Assembly: GCA_020025075.1 (NCBI GenBank) | Contig: JAHHSR010000012.1 | Location: forward strand, 1 to 42,735 | Reading direction: 5' to 3' | Length of the DNA: 42,735 nucleotides | Source: Pectinatus sp. | GTDB taxonomy: Bacteria > Bacillota > Negativicutes > Selenomonadales > Selenomonadaceae | Shown: positions 6,312 to 15,166 of the stretch, piece by piece | How the letters are laid out: each line of letters begins with the position of its first letter | Position numbering within the stretch: position 1 is the stretch's first letter | The notes under the pieces: model-generated | Told to the model about the DNA's origin: nothing | Seen by the model: only the letters and a program-made list of their open reading frames with translations | The model's database searches: none | Made by a program: the position numbers and the translations under genes

Positions 6312-7202
6312 TTGCCACAGAAAATAAGAAAGGCAATTATCCCCGCCGCGGGACTCGGCACGCGCTTTTTGCCGGCGACGAAGGCACAGCCCAAGGAAAT
6401 GCTGCCCATCGTCGACAAGCCCGCCATTCAGTTTATCGTCGAGGAGGCCATCGCCTCAGGAATAGAGGAAATCCTCATCATCACGGGGCGCAACAAGCGC
6501 TCGATTGAGGACCACTTCGACCGCTCGATTGAGCTTGAGCTGCAGCTAAAGGCGCAGGGAAAATACGACGTCCTCAAGACAATCGAGGAAATATCGAGTA
6601 TCACCATTCATTTTATCCGCCAGAAGGAGGCGCGCGGCCTCGGTCATGCGGTACTGTGCGCCAGACAGTTTGTCGGCAATGAGCCTTTTGCCGTCATGCT
6701 CGGCGATGATATTGTCGATGCGGAGGTGCCGTGCCTGGCGCAGCTCATCGACGCCTACGACGATTTAGGCGGCAGCATTCTCGGCGTGCAGAAGGTGCCA
6801 CACAGCCAGGTCTACCAATACGGCATTGTCGACGGCTGCGAGGTGAAGCACAATGTCCATCTAGCCAAAAGGCTCATCGAGAAGCCGTCCGTCGAGGAGG
6901 CGCCCTCGGACCTTGCGGTGCTTGGACGCTACATCTTGTCGCCGGAAATTTTTTCCATCTTAGAGCACACCGAGCCCGGCCGCGGCGGCGAAATTCAGCT
7001 CACCGACGCCATCTGTGAGCTGGGACAAAAGCAAAAAGTTTACGCCTTCAATTTTTCGGGACGCCGCTATGACATTGGCGACAAAGAAGGGTTTTTGGAG
7101 GCCACTGTAGAATTTGCTCTAAAGAGGCCCGAGCTGCGCGAGCGCTTCATGCGCTATCTTTCCAGCACCCTAGGGCCCATCATCAATAGAGATAAAAAAT
7201 AG
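6312..7202 (+). CDS. galU: UTP-glucose-1-phosphate uridylyltransferase
   Basis: 296 residues from a TTG start. It makes UDP-glucose from UTP and glucose-1-phosphate for polysaccharides and glycolipids. The nucleotidyltransferase signature AAGLGTRFLPATKAQPKEML is at residues ~11-30, followed by the metal/nucleotide site MLGDDIV and the sugar-binding EKPSVEEAPSDLAVLGRY region and GRGGEIQLTDAI. I prefer TTG at 6312 because AGGAAG (6298-6303) is 8 nt before it, whereas the GTG at 6303 overlaps that SD. The choice changes the protein by three residues only. It follows manB by about 23 nt and precedes pgi by 20 nt, an evident operon. Confidence 0.95.
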   Translation: MPQKIRKAIIPAAGLGTRFLPATKAQPKEMLPIVDKPAIQFIVEEAIASGIEEILIITGRNKRSIEDHFDRSIELELQLKAQGKYDVLKTIEEISSITIHFIRQKEARGLGHAVLCARQFVGNEPFAVMLGDDIVDAEVPCLAQLIDAYDDLGGSILGVQKVPHSQVYQYGIVDGCEVKHNVHLAKRLIEKPSVEEAPSDLAVLGRYILSPEIFSILEHTEPGRGGEIQLTDAICELGQKQKVYAFNFSGRRYDIGDKEGFLEATVEFALKRPELRERFMRYLSSTLGPIINRDKK

Positions 7203-7222
7203 AATAGGAAGGGGACTTTTCA

Positions 7223-8680
7223 ATGAGCATCAAATTAAAGTCAGGTTTTGAGTTCGACTATGACAATCTCATCGGAGAAAAGCGCGTTACCAAGGAAGAT
7301 ATTGCTTCACTCATGCCGCGCATCAAGAAGGCGCACGAAGCGATAGGCGTCATGCGCCAGACGGGTTTCATTCGCGGCCACCTGTCCAAGGATGGACAGC
7401 CGGAAAAAGTCCTCTTTAGCCAGCTGCCGTACATCAAGGAGGGCAATCTCAACTCGCCGCAGTCGATAAAACGCCTCAAGGATTTCGGCAGCTCCGTCAA
7501 AAACAATATCGATGCCGTCATCTCACTCGGCATCGGCGGCTCGTATCTGGGAAATAAGCTGCTCTTTGATACGCAGTGCGGCGCATTTTGGAACCACAAG
7601 AACATTGCCGAAAGAGGCGGCTATCCCAAGGTCTATTTCAGCGGCAACAACATCGACCCGCGCAGCACGAAGGAGCTCATAGAGCATATCGAAAGCTCTG
7701 CCAAGGCCCACCATGTCCACACGGGCGATGAAAAGTACAAGGTCATGCTCATCTGCATTTCCAAATCCGGCAGCACGCTCGATACGATGTCGAGCTTCAT
7801 GATCGTCTACTCAGCCCTGAGCAACAATCCCGATATTGAACTTTCCGTCGTCGCCGTAACGGACCCCGACGAAAAAAATCCCACGCTCCTAAAGAAAATG
7901 GCCATGGAAAGAAATTGGCCGACCTTTGCCGTACCCGACGGCGTCGGCGGACGCTTTACGGTCTTTTGCGAAGTGGGGCTCGTGCTCGCCGCCGTCATCG
8001 GCTTTGATATTGAAGCCTTCCTCGAAGGGGCGCGCCAGATGGACCTTTGCTGCCAGAGCGACGACCTCGAAAAAAATCCGGCCCTTTTAAATGCCACCTT
8101 GAAATTCTTGGCGGGACAAAAGCACGGCCGCACCGAAGAAGTCATGATGCCGTACGGCGACCTCGAATCGCTTTCGATGTGGTACATCCAGCTGCTCTCC
8201 GAATCCCTCGGCAAGCAGTTCAACAAAGAGGGCGAAGACGTGTGCTACGGCCGCACGCCAATTGTCGCCATCGGCACGCGCGACATGCACTCGCAGACGC
8301 AGCAGCACCAGCAGGGTATGCTTAATAAAATTGTCCAGTTCATCAAGATTGCCCAGTGGGAAGATGATATTGCCATTCCCAATGCCTTCCCCGAAGTGCA
8401 AAAACTGGCCGATATTGCCGGCGTTACAATGGCTGAAGCACTCGAAGCGGCACGCCAGTCAAATGCCGATGCGCTCGCTTCCAATGGTCGCTACAATGCC
8501 TGCATCACCCTGCCGAAACTCAACGCCTTCCATCTCGGCGAACTGCTTTACATGCTCGCCCTGTCGGTCGCTTATGAAGGAGAGCTCGCCGATGTTGATG
8601 CCTTCGACCAGCCGGGCGTTGAAGCATACAAAAAAATCATGGGCGTCAAGCTCAAGGCCATCAAAGACAGCAAAAAATAA
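7223..8680 (+). CDS. pgi: Glucose-6-phosphate isomerase
   Basis: 485 residues. It interconverts glucose-6-phosphate and fructose-6-phosphate. Recognisable sites are SLGIGGSYLGNKLLFD, the sugar-phosphate loop ISKSGSTLDTM, VPDGVGGRFTVF and HSQTQQHQQG near the C-terminal third. SD GGAAGGGGA is 8 nt before the ATG. It is the last gene of the manB-galU-pgi set and is closed by a hairpin terminator, so the operon links central hexose phosphate to nucleotide-sugar synthesis. Confidence 0.96.
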   Translation: MSIKLKSGFEFDYDNLIGEKRVTKEDIASLMPRIKKAHEAIGVMRQTGFIRGHLSKDGQPEKVLFSQLPYIKEGNLNSPQSIKRLKDFGSSVKNNIDAVISLGIGGSYLGNKLLFDTQCGAFWNHKNIAERGGYPKVYFSGNNIDPRSTKELIEHIESSAKAHHVHTGDEKYKVMLICISKSGSTLDTMSSFMIVYSALSNNPDIELSVVAVTDPDEKNPTLLKKMAMERNWPTFAVPDGVGGRFTVFCEVGLVLAAVIGFDIEAFLEGARQMDLCCQSDDLEKNPALLNATLKFLAGQKHGRTEEVMMPYGDLESLSMWYIQLLSESLGKQFNKEGEDVCYGRTPIVAIGTRDMHSQTQQHQQGMLNKIVQFIKIAQWEDDIAIPNAFPEVQKLADIAGVTMAEALEAARQSNADALASNGRYNACITLPKLNAFHLGELLYMLALSVAYEGELADVDAFDQPGVEAYKKIMGVKLKAIKDSKK

Positions 8681-8694
8681 TTTTCTCAGACAGC

Positions 8695-8727
8695 AAAAAC
8701 GGACTGCCCAAGGCAGCCCGTTTTTTT
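8695..8727 (+). terminator. Intrinsic terminator after pgi
   Basis: AAAACGGACTGCC pairs with GGCAGCCCGTTTT (one A/C mismatch) around a CAA loop and runs into seven T. Confidence 0.85.
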
Positions 8728-8752
8728 GTGGCTTTAGTCAAACAAGAAAATA

Positions 8753-9157
8753 TTATTTTTTAGCAGGCAATTGATAAATATATAAGCAGTTTTTGCCTTT
8801 TGCAGCATTCAGCACGTATGCCTTGCCCCCTTGGACAAATAATCCTTGCGGGTTAGATACTTGGCTGACAAAATAGCTTTTTTCTATTGCATCATTGGAA
8901 GCGTCCATTACCAACAACTGTTTCGTGGCATGGTCTAGCATATATATGGTATTTTTATCTATTGACAGGCCGGTTGCAAAAGGCTTGACCTTAAAGGCAT
9001 ATCCCTTGATTTTGGTCTCGCCATTTGGCTGCCTATCTAGACCATCAATCCGATAACGAAAAAGGCGAATATTGTCTATTTGCCGCATAATCTCCCGTGC
9101 TAGGTCATCGGTCTCACGCAAAAAAGCCTTGCCAAAGCCGCTTTGCGCCCTTAACAA
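8753..9157 (-). CDS. Beta-propeller-like fragment, probably a remnant
   Basis: 134 residues from a TTG start with weak SD AGAGG. The N-terminal ~50 residues are charged and helical. Residues ~50-130 contain two short strand-rich units (GLSIDKNTIYMLDHATKQLL and SNPQGLFVQGGKAYVLNAA) like NHL/YVTN-type propeller blades. A functional propeller needs at least four blades, so this looks like the C-terminal end of a once larger protein. It starts 36 nt after the Hsp70 stop on the same strand, and the frame stays open back into the Hsp70 gene without a good start. It may be translated at the tail of that operon. No function is proposed. Confidence 0.4.
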   Translation of the reverse strand: MLRAQSGFGKAFLRETDDLAREIMRQIDNIRLFRYRIDGLDRQPNGETKIKGYAFKVKPFATGLSIDKNTIYMLDHATKQLLVMDASNDAIEKSYFVSQVSNPQGLFVQGGKAYVLNAAKGKNCLYIYQLPAKK

Positions 9158-9192
9158 GGCTTTGGCCTCTTTTTCTATAAGAAAAAGGGGCT

Positions 9193-11955
9193 TTATTTTT
9201 CGAGTTTTTCCAAGAGGAATTTTTCTTCGACGGCGGTGAGGCTTACGCCGGCGAGGAGCTTTTGTGCTACTGCTGCCGAGCGCTTTGCGCCCTTCATCTC
9301 CTGAAATTTGTCGATGAGGGAGCGGGCAAGGGATATATCCTGCTCCGAAATATCATTGGGCAAGCGCCTGTCGCAAATCCAGCCGATGGTCAAAAGGCTC
9401 AAGATGATGTCATGGCTGATGAGCGCCTCATGGTCAAGCGCTTGCTCCAAAAGGTGCAGGGCCTTTTGGCGGTATTCGGCATGGCCGCCTTGGCCATCGT
9501 TCATGAGCGCAATGCCGACAAAATAAGTGCTAATACCGTAGTGGCGGCGGTCGCCGCTTGCAAGCAGCTTGCGGCAGCTGTTTTCAAAGGTTGCAAAAAC
9601 CCACTTGATGTCCGCCTTGCTCTTGGCGTAGGCATAAAGGCAGGGCTGCAAGTAGCGGGCCTTATCACGAATGGGCGCAAGAAGCTGTACCTGTTCTTTT
9701 TTGGCGTATAGGGAAAGCGTGTAAATGGCCTGAATTATGCAGCCGACACACCCCTTATCCTTGTCGGGTTCTTTGAAAAGCGGCTTTATGGTAGCAAGGC
9801 AAAGCGCGGCTAGCTTTTCTTTTTCGTCGGCCGTCCAAGGAAGCCCAAAACGGCGCGCCATGACAAAGCAGCGCTCGCGATAAAACTGGTTTTCATCGGC
9901 AAGGCCTTTTACGATGAGCTTTTTGAGTCCCTCTAAATCGCCGGCACGGTAAAGCTTGCGCAGCAAGCCTTCAATTTTTTGCGAAATTTCCTGGCTCGGA
10001 CCCAAAAGGCGCTTTTTGCAGAGTCCCTTTAGGCTTTGCATTGCCCGCACGACGTTGAGGGAGGTGCCATTCTTGCTCTTTTGGAGCGGTAAATTCGCCT
10101 GCTTGGATACGGCGATGACGGCCTTGCCGCGCTCGATTTTTTCCTTACCCTCGTAATCGCGGCAGGTCCACGCCTGCATGGTGATGACCTTGCTTTCGTC
10201 CATATGAATGACGAAGGTAAAATAGGCGCCCTTTTCGTACTTTTTCCTAAAGGTGAGCTTGCCGGAGGCGATGGTGCGGTACTTGTTGTCAATCGTGCGC
10301 ACCTTTATCGGAATGCTGGCCCTATTCGTGCCTGCGGCCAAAAAGTAGCCGACGTTAAGCTTCGATGTGTAGGGAAGCTCCGTGCCGGTCTTAATGATTT
10401 CCTGCACACCATCGTTTTTAAGGCCCAGATAAAGGCTGTCATTTAAAATATTCTTGCCCCATTCGATGGCGGCGGGCGCAGGCTTTGCAGCGCCTTTTAG
10501 CGCCTTTTGGCTAGCTAGGCGCCTAGATGCATCTTGCGGCAGGCGGGAAAGGCCGGATTTTTCCATATCCTCGCGCAGGGCGGCGTCGCGGTGCAGATAG
10601 TAGTGATAGACGCTGGCACCGCGCGCCACGGCAAGGTCGGGGTCCAAGGCGACGATGGGCTCAAGGCCGAAGAATTTTTTGAGCCGCTCTGTGATGAGGT
10701 AGAATTTCGACATGCCGCCGTTCATGATTACGGCGTCAATCTTTACCGCCCGCCCCATCTTGTCCTCGGCCTTTTTCAAGACGTCCAAAATGGGGTAGAT
10801 GATATTTTGCGTCGCCTTTATCTCGTCGAGGCGCTTATAGTCGTCAAAGGTCAGCTCCTCGCCTAAAAGCGGGCGAAGGAGCGTTTCAATTTCTTCCTTG
10901 GTAAAGCTGTCCGAGTAGGCGTAGCCGATGCCGGGCATGTTGTTGCCGACGGAAAAATCGTCGTCCATGTAGTCGTCCCAGCCGCTGCCGCCCACAAACT
11001 CATCGCTTTCGCGCATGCTCAAGTCGATTTTCAGCTTTTCTGCAACATTTAGAAGGTAGGGTACGACGCTCTTTTCCTCGGCGCGAATTTTTTGCACGAC
11101 TACCGGATATTCGCTGTATTGCTTTTGGTAGCGGTTGTACATCGCCGCGGCGATTTTCTCGTCGAAATTATCGCCGCCCAAAAGCGTGTAGCGGTTCGTC
11201 GCCAATTCCTGCACCTTGACGATAGATGGGTTCTTTTCGTTGCGCCGTATCTCGTGCAGGGTAATGTCGAGCGTGCCGCCGCCGAGGTCAAAGACCAAGA
11301 CGTTTTGCGGCGCACTAAGGTCTAGGACCGTGCTGGCGATTTCGCCGTTATGGATTTGATTGATGAGGTCGTAGATGACGGCGTTGGGCTCGGATAAAAG
11401 CACGGGGCGCATGCTGCCGTCCTTATTCATGACCGTAATGCCGGCAAGGCGCGCTGCCTCAATCGTCGCTTGGCACATAATCGGGTCGAAATTTGCCGGT
11501 ACGGTGATGACGGCATCTTTTATCGGCGTGCGGCAGATTTTTTCTGCCTGCGTAATCATGTGGCGCAAGATGCGCGCGGCGATTTCCGCCGGCTGCTTGT
11601 CGATGACTTCCTCTGCCAATCCCTTGGCAAACGGCTCGCGCATCTGGCTTTTTATCGAGCGGGCGACAAGATGTGGGCGCAGCGAATACTGGCTCTTGGC
11701 AAAATCGCCCACGAGCGGCTGGTAGTTGTTTTCCTCTGCATAGTAGACGCAAGAGGGCAGCGTCTGCTTCTTTTGGCTGCCGAGGTGAAAATCACGGCTT
11801 ACGCCGACGAGATTTTCGACTATGCGCGGCAAATCAATGACCTTGCTGACAATATCGCCGCTCGGCTTGATATTGATAATCGACAGGACGGAGTTTGTCG
11901 TCCCGAGGTCGATGCCCACGCACAATTCATTGTGTTCTTCGTTGTTTATCAGCAT
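9193..11955 (-). CDS. Divergent Hsp70-family ATPase with long C-terminal helical extension
   Basis: 920 residues, far longer than DnaK (~610-640). The nucleotide-binding domain (about 1-460) is intact: DLGTTN at 16-21, FDLGGGT at 222-228, NGGMSKF at 412-418 and DPDLAVARGA at 438-447. An acidic/glycine-rich insertion (about 318-350) interrupts it. Residues ~490-660 are strand-rich and probably correspond to a diverged substrate-binding domain. Residues ~660-920 are helical with HEAT/TPR-like character and have no DnaK counterpart; the DnaK C-terminal EEVD-like tail is absent. The ATG overlaps the stop of the GrpE-like gene (ATGCTGA), indicating translational coupling. It ends a gene run that begins with hydrogenase and hyp genes. 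An ATP-driven chaperone or scaffold role is inferred; the client is unknown. Confidence 0.85.
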   Translation of the reverse strand: MLINNEEHNELCVGIDLGTTNSVLSIINIKPSGDIVSKVIDLPRIVENLVGVSRDFHLGSQKKQTLPSCVYYAEENNYQPLVGDFAKSQYSLRPHLVARSIKSQMREPFAKGLAEEVIDKQPAEIAARILRHMITQAEKICRTPIKDAVITVPANFDPIMCQATIEAARLAGITVMNKDGSMRPVLLSEPNAVIYDLINQIHNGEIASTVLDLSAPQNVLVFDLGGGTLDITLHEIRRNEKNPSIVKVQELATNRYTLLGGDNFDEKIAAAMYNRYQKQYSEYPVVVQKIRAEEKSVVPYLLNVAEKLKIDLSMRESDEFVGGSGWDDYMDDDFSVGNNMPGIGYAYSDSFTKEEIETLLRPLLGEELTFDDYKRLDEIKATQNIIYPILDVLKKAEDKMGRAVKIDAVIMNGGMSKFYLITERLKKFFGLEPIVALDPDLAVARGASVYHYYLHRDAALREDMEKSGLSRLPQDASRRLASQKALKGAAKPAPAAIEWGKNILNDSLYLGLKNDGVQEIIKTGTELPYTSKLNVGYFLAAGTNRASIPIKVRTIDNKYRTIASGKLTFRKKYEKGAYFTFVIHMDESKVITMQAWTCRDYEGKEKIERGKAVIAVSKQANLPLQKSKNGTSLNVVRAMQSLKGLCKKRLLGPSQEISQKIEGLLRKLYRAGDLEGLKKLIVKGLADENQFYRERCFVMARRFGLPWTADEKEKLAALCLATIKPLFKEPDKDKGCVGCIIQAIYTLSLYAKKEQVQLLAPIRDKARYLQPCLYAYAKSKADIKWVFATFENSCRKLLASGDRRHYGISTYFVGIALMNDGQGGHAEYRQKALHLLEQALDHEALISHDIILSLLTIGWICDRRLPNDISEQDISLARSLIDKFQEMKGAKRSAAVAQKLLAGVSLTAVEEKFLLEKLEK

Positions 11956-12992
11956 TTTTCTCTCTCGTTTTCTGTTATTTGCTTGACGCGGGGGCGGGAG
12001 ATGATAATCTGTTTTTCTTCATATCGCCAGCCCGGCGAGATGACCATGACCTCTTTTTCCTCTTGATTATCGATGAAGGGGGCTCCTTCGTAGGAGTAGT
12101 GCTCGACATCTGTCGCCCGGACGGTCTTTATCGCGCCAATTTTTTCGATGGGGTTTATCCTGCTTTCCTTGACGAATTTGATGAGGTTGTCTGCCATGCT
12201 GAAAAAGGCATTGACTTCCGCCGGCAGGTCCATGGCCTTCAATTTTTTCTTCTGGCGCAAAAAGGCGATGAGGCTGTCTAAAATGCAGCCGTACTGCTCG
12301 GAGTTGAGCTTGGCGAAAAATTCCGCCACCTCATTGCTCTTGCCTTCTTTTAGGCGTTCTTCAAATTCATCCTGCAGGCGCTTATTGGCGAGCTGCTCTT
12401 TGGCGAGCTGGCTTGCATAGTCGGCGGCACGGCGGCGCTCCTGCTCATTGCTCAAAATGAGGGCGCTGATATTCTTGTCGTTGGAAAAGCCGTAGATAAA
12501 ATAGATGTCTTCAAACAGCAGGCGCTTTAAATCAGCGTAGGCGTGATTGGGGACGAAGATGAGCTTTTTCAGGAGGGCATCTAGCTGCAAGGCCTTGCCG
12601 TATTGGGCAAAAAGGCAGATGAAGAAAAGGCGGGCGTCCGTCATCTGCTTGAAGCCGTCAAAGTTTTTTTGGCTCGGCTCGCCTAAAAAGTCGATGAAGG
12701 CGGCTACTTCCCACTGCGCTTTTTTGAGGCGAAACATGCCGCTCAAAGAGTTTTCAATGCGGCTTTTATACAGCGTCTTTTTGATGTCGGCTTCGGTGAG
12801 CTGACAGCGGTATTTTTTGTTCATCTGGCGGGAAAGGGCAGCAAAATCAATCTTGTCGGCAATTTTTTGGCTATATACCTCGTATAGGAGGCTGCCCGTA
12901 TTATAGGCTTTTGCTGAGTCGGGAAAAATGCGGATTTTGGCCAGATGTTGCTTTAGCTTGTCGATGAGCGACTTAGCTTTATTGGGCTCCAT
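11949..12992 (-). CDS. Coiled-coil protein with GrpE-like C-terminal domain
   Basis: 347 residues; I do not recognise the N-terminal part. Residues 1-180 are mostly helical. Residues 181-217 are a charged coiled coil (SNEQERRRAADYASQLAKEQ onward). Residues ~220-275 are helical, and 278-340 look like the GrpE beta-wing: IGAIKTVRATDVEHYSYEG, a short variable stretch, then VMVISPGWRYEEKQIIISRP, comparable to the HE-(A/V)...V..GY....I.RPA.V pattern of GrpE. GrpE releases ADP from Hsp70, and this gene overlaps the divergent Hsp70 gene by 7 nt, so a dedicated nucleotide-exchange factor is the best guess. SD AAGGAAG lies 7 nt before the ATG. It starts 12 nt after the MBL gene stop. Confidence 0.6.
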   Translation of the reverse strand: MEPNKAKSLIDKLKQHLAKIRIFPDSAKAYNTGSLLYEVYSQKIADKIDFAALSRQMNKKYRCQLTEADIKKTLYKSRIENSLSGMFRLKKAQWEVAAFIDFLGEPSQKNFDGFKQMTDARLFFICLFAQYGKALQLDALLKKLIFVPNHAYADLKRLLFEDIYFIYGFSNDKNISALILSNEQERRRAADYASQLAKEQLANKRLQDEFEERLKEGKSNEVAEFFAKLNSEQYGCILDSLIAFLRQKKKLKAMDLPAEVNAFFSMADNLIKFVKESRINPIEKIGAIKTVRATDVEHYSYEGAPFIDNQEEKEVMVISPGWRYEEKQIIISRPRVKQITENEREKC

Positions 12993-13004
12993 GTAATCAC
13001 TTCC

Positions 13005-14141
13005 TTAAAATCTGTAAGCATGCCCCGTCTCGGCAAAGAGCACCTGCGTGCGGCACTCGCCGTCAAAGAGCAGCTCCTGCTCAATATCGCGCGCCCCCAG
13101 AGGGCCTAAGGCATTGGGGCTATGGACGATAATGGCAAGGCGCGGGTTAATTTTCTTGACGAAAGCGACGGTCTGGGCAAAGTCATCGTGCAGCGTAAAG
13201 TCGACGCGAAAGGGCTGTAAGCGGCCAAGGCGCTGCGGCAGCGTGTTTTTTTTGCCGATTACCAGGCACTGGCGCGCAAAATCGCCATTGGAAAGAAGGT
13301 AGTTGTTATCCCGAAAGAGGCGCAATCCCAGCCTTTCGAGCTGCTTTGCCGTGTAGAAAATGTCGTCATCAACATAGATGGGCAGCGAGTAGGTGCCGTA
13401 TTCGTTGAGGTATTTTAAAAGCTCTATCCCCTTGGTGAGCTGGCGCACTTGGCAAAAGAGGCTCTTTTGCGCGGCAATGCGCCGCTCAATCGCATTTAGC
13501 TTTTTCATGAGCGCGTCGCTGTCCGAGCAGGCGTCTTCATGGTGGGCATGGGGCGCGCAAATGATGAGCGTGTCAATCGGCTTATTGGGAAGCATGCCCC
13601 GCCCAGTAAGGCAGTTGGCGGCAATCGAGTAATCGCCAGTATAAAGGATATTGCGCCCGCCATAATTAAAGAGCGTCATCATCGCGCCCGGGATATGGCC
13701 CGCCTGATAAAAAGATACCTCGTAATCGCGCTGCGGTATCGACTGCAAATAGCTCACTTTGGTGAGGTTGCGCTCAATAAAGCTGCGCAGGGCGATATTT
13801 TGGGCAAAGCCCCGATTTTGCAGCTGCTGCCAGGTGAGAAGGCTCGTGATGTCCGTCATGAAAAGCTGCAAGGCGGAATTTTGCGCCAGAAAATATGCCA
13901 GGGCGCCCATGTGGTCTAGATGGGCATGCGAAATGTAGAGCCTTTCAATGTCTCTAAGCTCCAGCCCGATGGTGCCGAGCATCTTTTGCGCCGCCTGCAC
14001 AAAGCGCGCGGGATTTGGCAGGGCACGGCTTTTTAGATAGCCGCAGTCTAAAAGGAGCCTATTTTCGCCAAGGCCCAAAAAATAGCAGCTGTTGCCAATT
14101 TCCTGTCCGCCGCCCAGCGGCATAAAAATTGCTTCTTTCAT
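13005..14141 (-). CDS. Beta-CASP-like metallo-beta-lactamase fold protein
   Basis: 378 residues. MBL metal motifs are present: HAHLDH (residues 72-77), AGHIPGA (His149) and TGDYS (Asp170). The opening GGGQEIGNSCYFL and the GHIPGAMMTLF...NILYTGDYS spacing match the beta-CASP branch (CPSF73/YSH1, RNase J relatives), whose members cleave RNA. The segment where beta-CASP motif A normally has an acidic residue reads DTLIICAPHAHHED and is diverged, and motif C is VHSPN. Activity may therefore be altered or non-nucleolytic. The start ATG lies 1 nt after a TTG that directly follows the hypE stop codon. No SD is nearby, so translation probably depends on hypE. It is the first of three genes that include an Hsp70. 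Confidence 0.8.
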   Translation of the reverse strand: MKEAIFMPLGGGQEIGNSCYFLGLGENRLLLDCGYLKSRALPNPARFVQAAQKMLGTIGLELRDIERLYISHAHLDHMGALAYFLAQNSALQLFMTDITSLLTWQQLQNRGFAQNIALRSFIERNLTKVSYLQSIPQRDYEVSFYQAGHIPGAMMTLFNYGGRNILYTGDYSIAANCLTGRGMLPNKPIDTLIICAPHAHHEDACSDSDALMKKLNAIERRIAAQKSLFCQVRQLTKGIELLKYLNEYGTYSLPIYVDDDIFYTAKQLERLGLRLFRDNNYLLSNGDFARQCLVIGKKNTLPQRLGRLQPFRVDFTLHDDFAQTVAFVKKINPRLAIIVHSPNALGPLGARDIEQELLFDGECRTQVLFAETGHAYRF

Positions 14142-14144
14142 CAA

Positions 14145-15155
14145 TCAGCAAATGCGCGGTATCTGTTCTCCGGCGGGCATATCGACAATGCGCACGCCCC
14201 CCACTGGAGTGCGCATCGCCACCTCACCGCGCGAGATGGCATTTGTCGTGCCAATCTTGCAGGCGTTTTTGCCGTATTCATCAGCGTGCAAGATGGAAAG
14301 AATTTTCTCGGTGTACTGCGGCGGCACAAAAAGCACGAATTTGCCCTCGTTGGCAAGGTTTAGCGGCTCGAAGCCCAAAATTTCGCAAAAGCCGCGCACG
14401 GCGGGCGTGATGGGCAAGCTTTCTTCTTCGAGCAAGATGCCGACCTTGGCTTGACTAGCAATTTCATTCAGCACGGCGGCAACACCGCCGCGCGTGGCGT
14501 CGCGCAGAACGGCAATTTGCGGCACGGCTGTGAGCAGTTTTTTTACCAGATGGTTTAAGGGCGCGCAGTCGCTTTTTAAATCGGCGGGAAGCTCGAGACT
14601 GTGGCGCTTGGACATAATCGTCGCGGCGTGGTCGCCCAAGGTACCACTGACTATTATATCCATATCCTCTTTGACGTTTAGTGGCGAAATATCCGCTCCC
14701 GCGATGAGCTCACCCACACCGGCCGTATTGATAAAAATGCCATCGCACGAGCCCTTGCCGACGACTTTCGTGTCGCCCGTAACCAAAAAGACGCCCGCTT
14801 CGTCGGCCGCCTTGCGCATGGTCTTGGTGATTTCCTTCAGGTCATCAATGGGAAGCCCCGCTTCTAAAACCATGCCGACGGACAAGTATTTGGGGACGGC
14901 CCCCGTCATAGCTAGGTCGTTGACCGTGCCGCAGACGGCGAGCTTTCCTATGTTGCCCCCGGCAAAAAAGAGTGGCTGCACGACATAGGTGTCGGTGCTC
15001 ATTGCTATCTTGCCGGAGTCTAAATTAAGGCGCGCCCCATCGTGCATTTGGCGCAAAAATTCATTATCAAAGGCGGGGAGCATGACCTGCTCGACGAGCT
15101 CTTGACTCTTGGCGCCGCCGGCGCCATGTGCTAAGGTAATATATTTTTCTTCCAT
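14145..15155 (-). CDS. hypE: Hydrogenase maturation factor HypE
   Basis: 336 residues. HypE dehydrates a C-terminal cysteine thiocarbamate, donated by HypF, to thiocyanate, the source of the CN ligands of the Ni-Fe site. The N-terminus has the PurM-like loop LAHGAGG, then STDTYVVQP and VNDLAMTGAVP. The C-terminus ends PRIC, the conserved tail whose Cys carries the modification. I start at 15155 because AGGAAGG sits 5 nt upstream; the ATG at 15170 overlaps the hypD stop and would add five residues. Its TGA is followed at once by the MBL start. Confidence 0.95.
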   Translation of the reverse strand: MEEKYITLAHGAGGAKSQELVEQVMLPAFDNEFLRQMHDGARLNLDSGKIAMSTDTYVVQPLFFAGGNIGKLAVCGTVNDLAMTGAVPKYLSVGMVLEAGLPIDDLKEITKTMRKAADEAGVFLVTGDTKVVGKGSCDGIFINTAGVGELIAGADISPLNVKEDMDIIVSGTLGDHAATIMSKRHSLELPADLKSDCAPLNHLVKKLLTAVPQIAVLRDATRGGVAAVLNEIASQAKVGILLEEESLPITPAVRGFCEILGFEPLNLANEGKFVLFVPPQYTEKILSILHADEYGKNACKIGTTNAISRGEVAMRTPVGGVRIVDMPAGEQIPRIC

Positions 15156-15166
15156 GTTAGCCTTCC

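Noticed and set aside
9193..14141. A standard dnaK-grpE-dnaJ heat-shock operon
   Set aside because: The Hsp70 is 920 residues with a novel C-terminus, no J-domain gene is present, the GrpE similarity covers only the tail of a 347-residue protein, and no CIRCE-type operator is seen.
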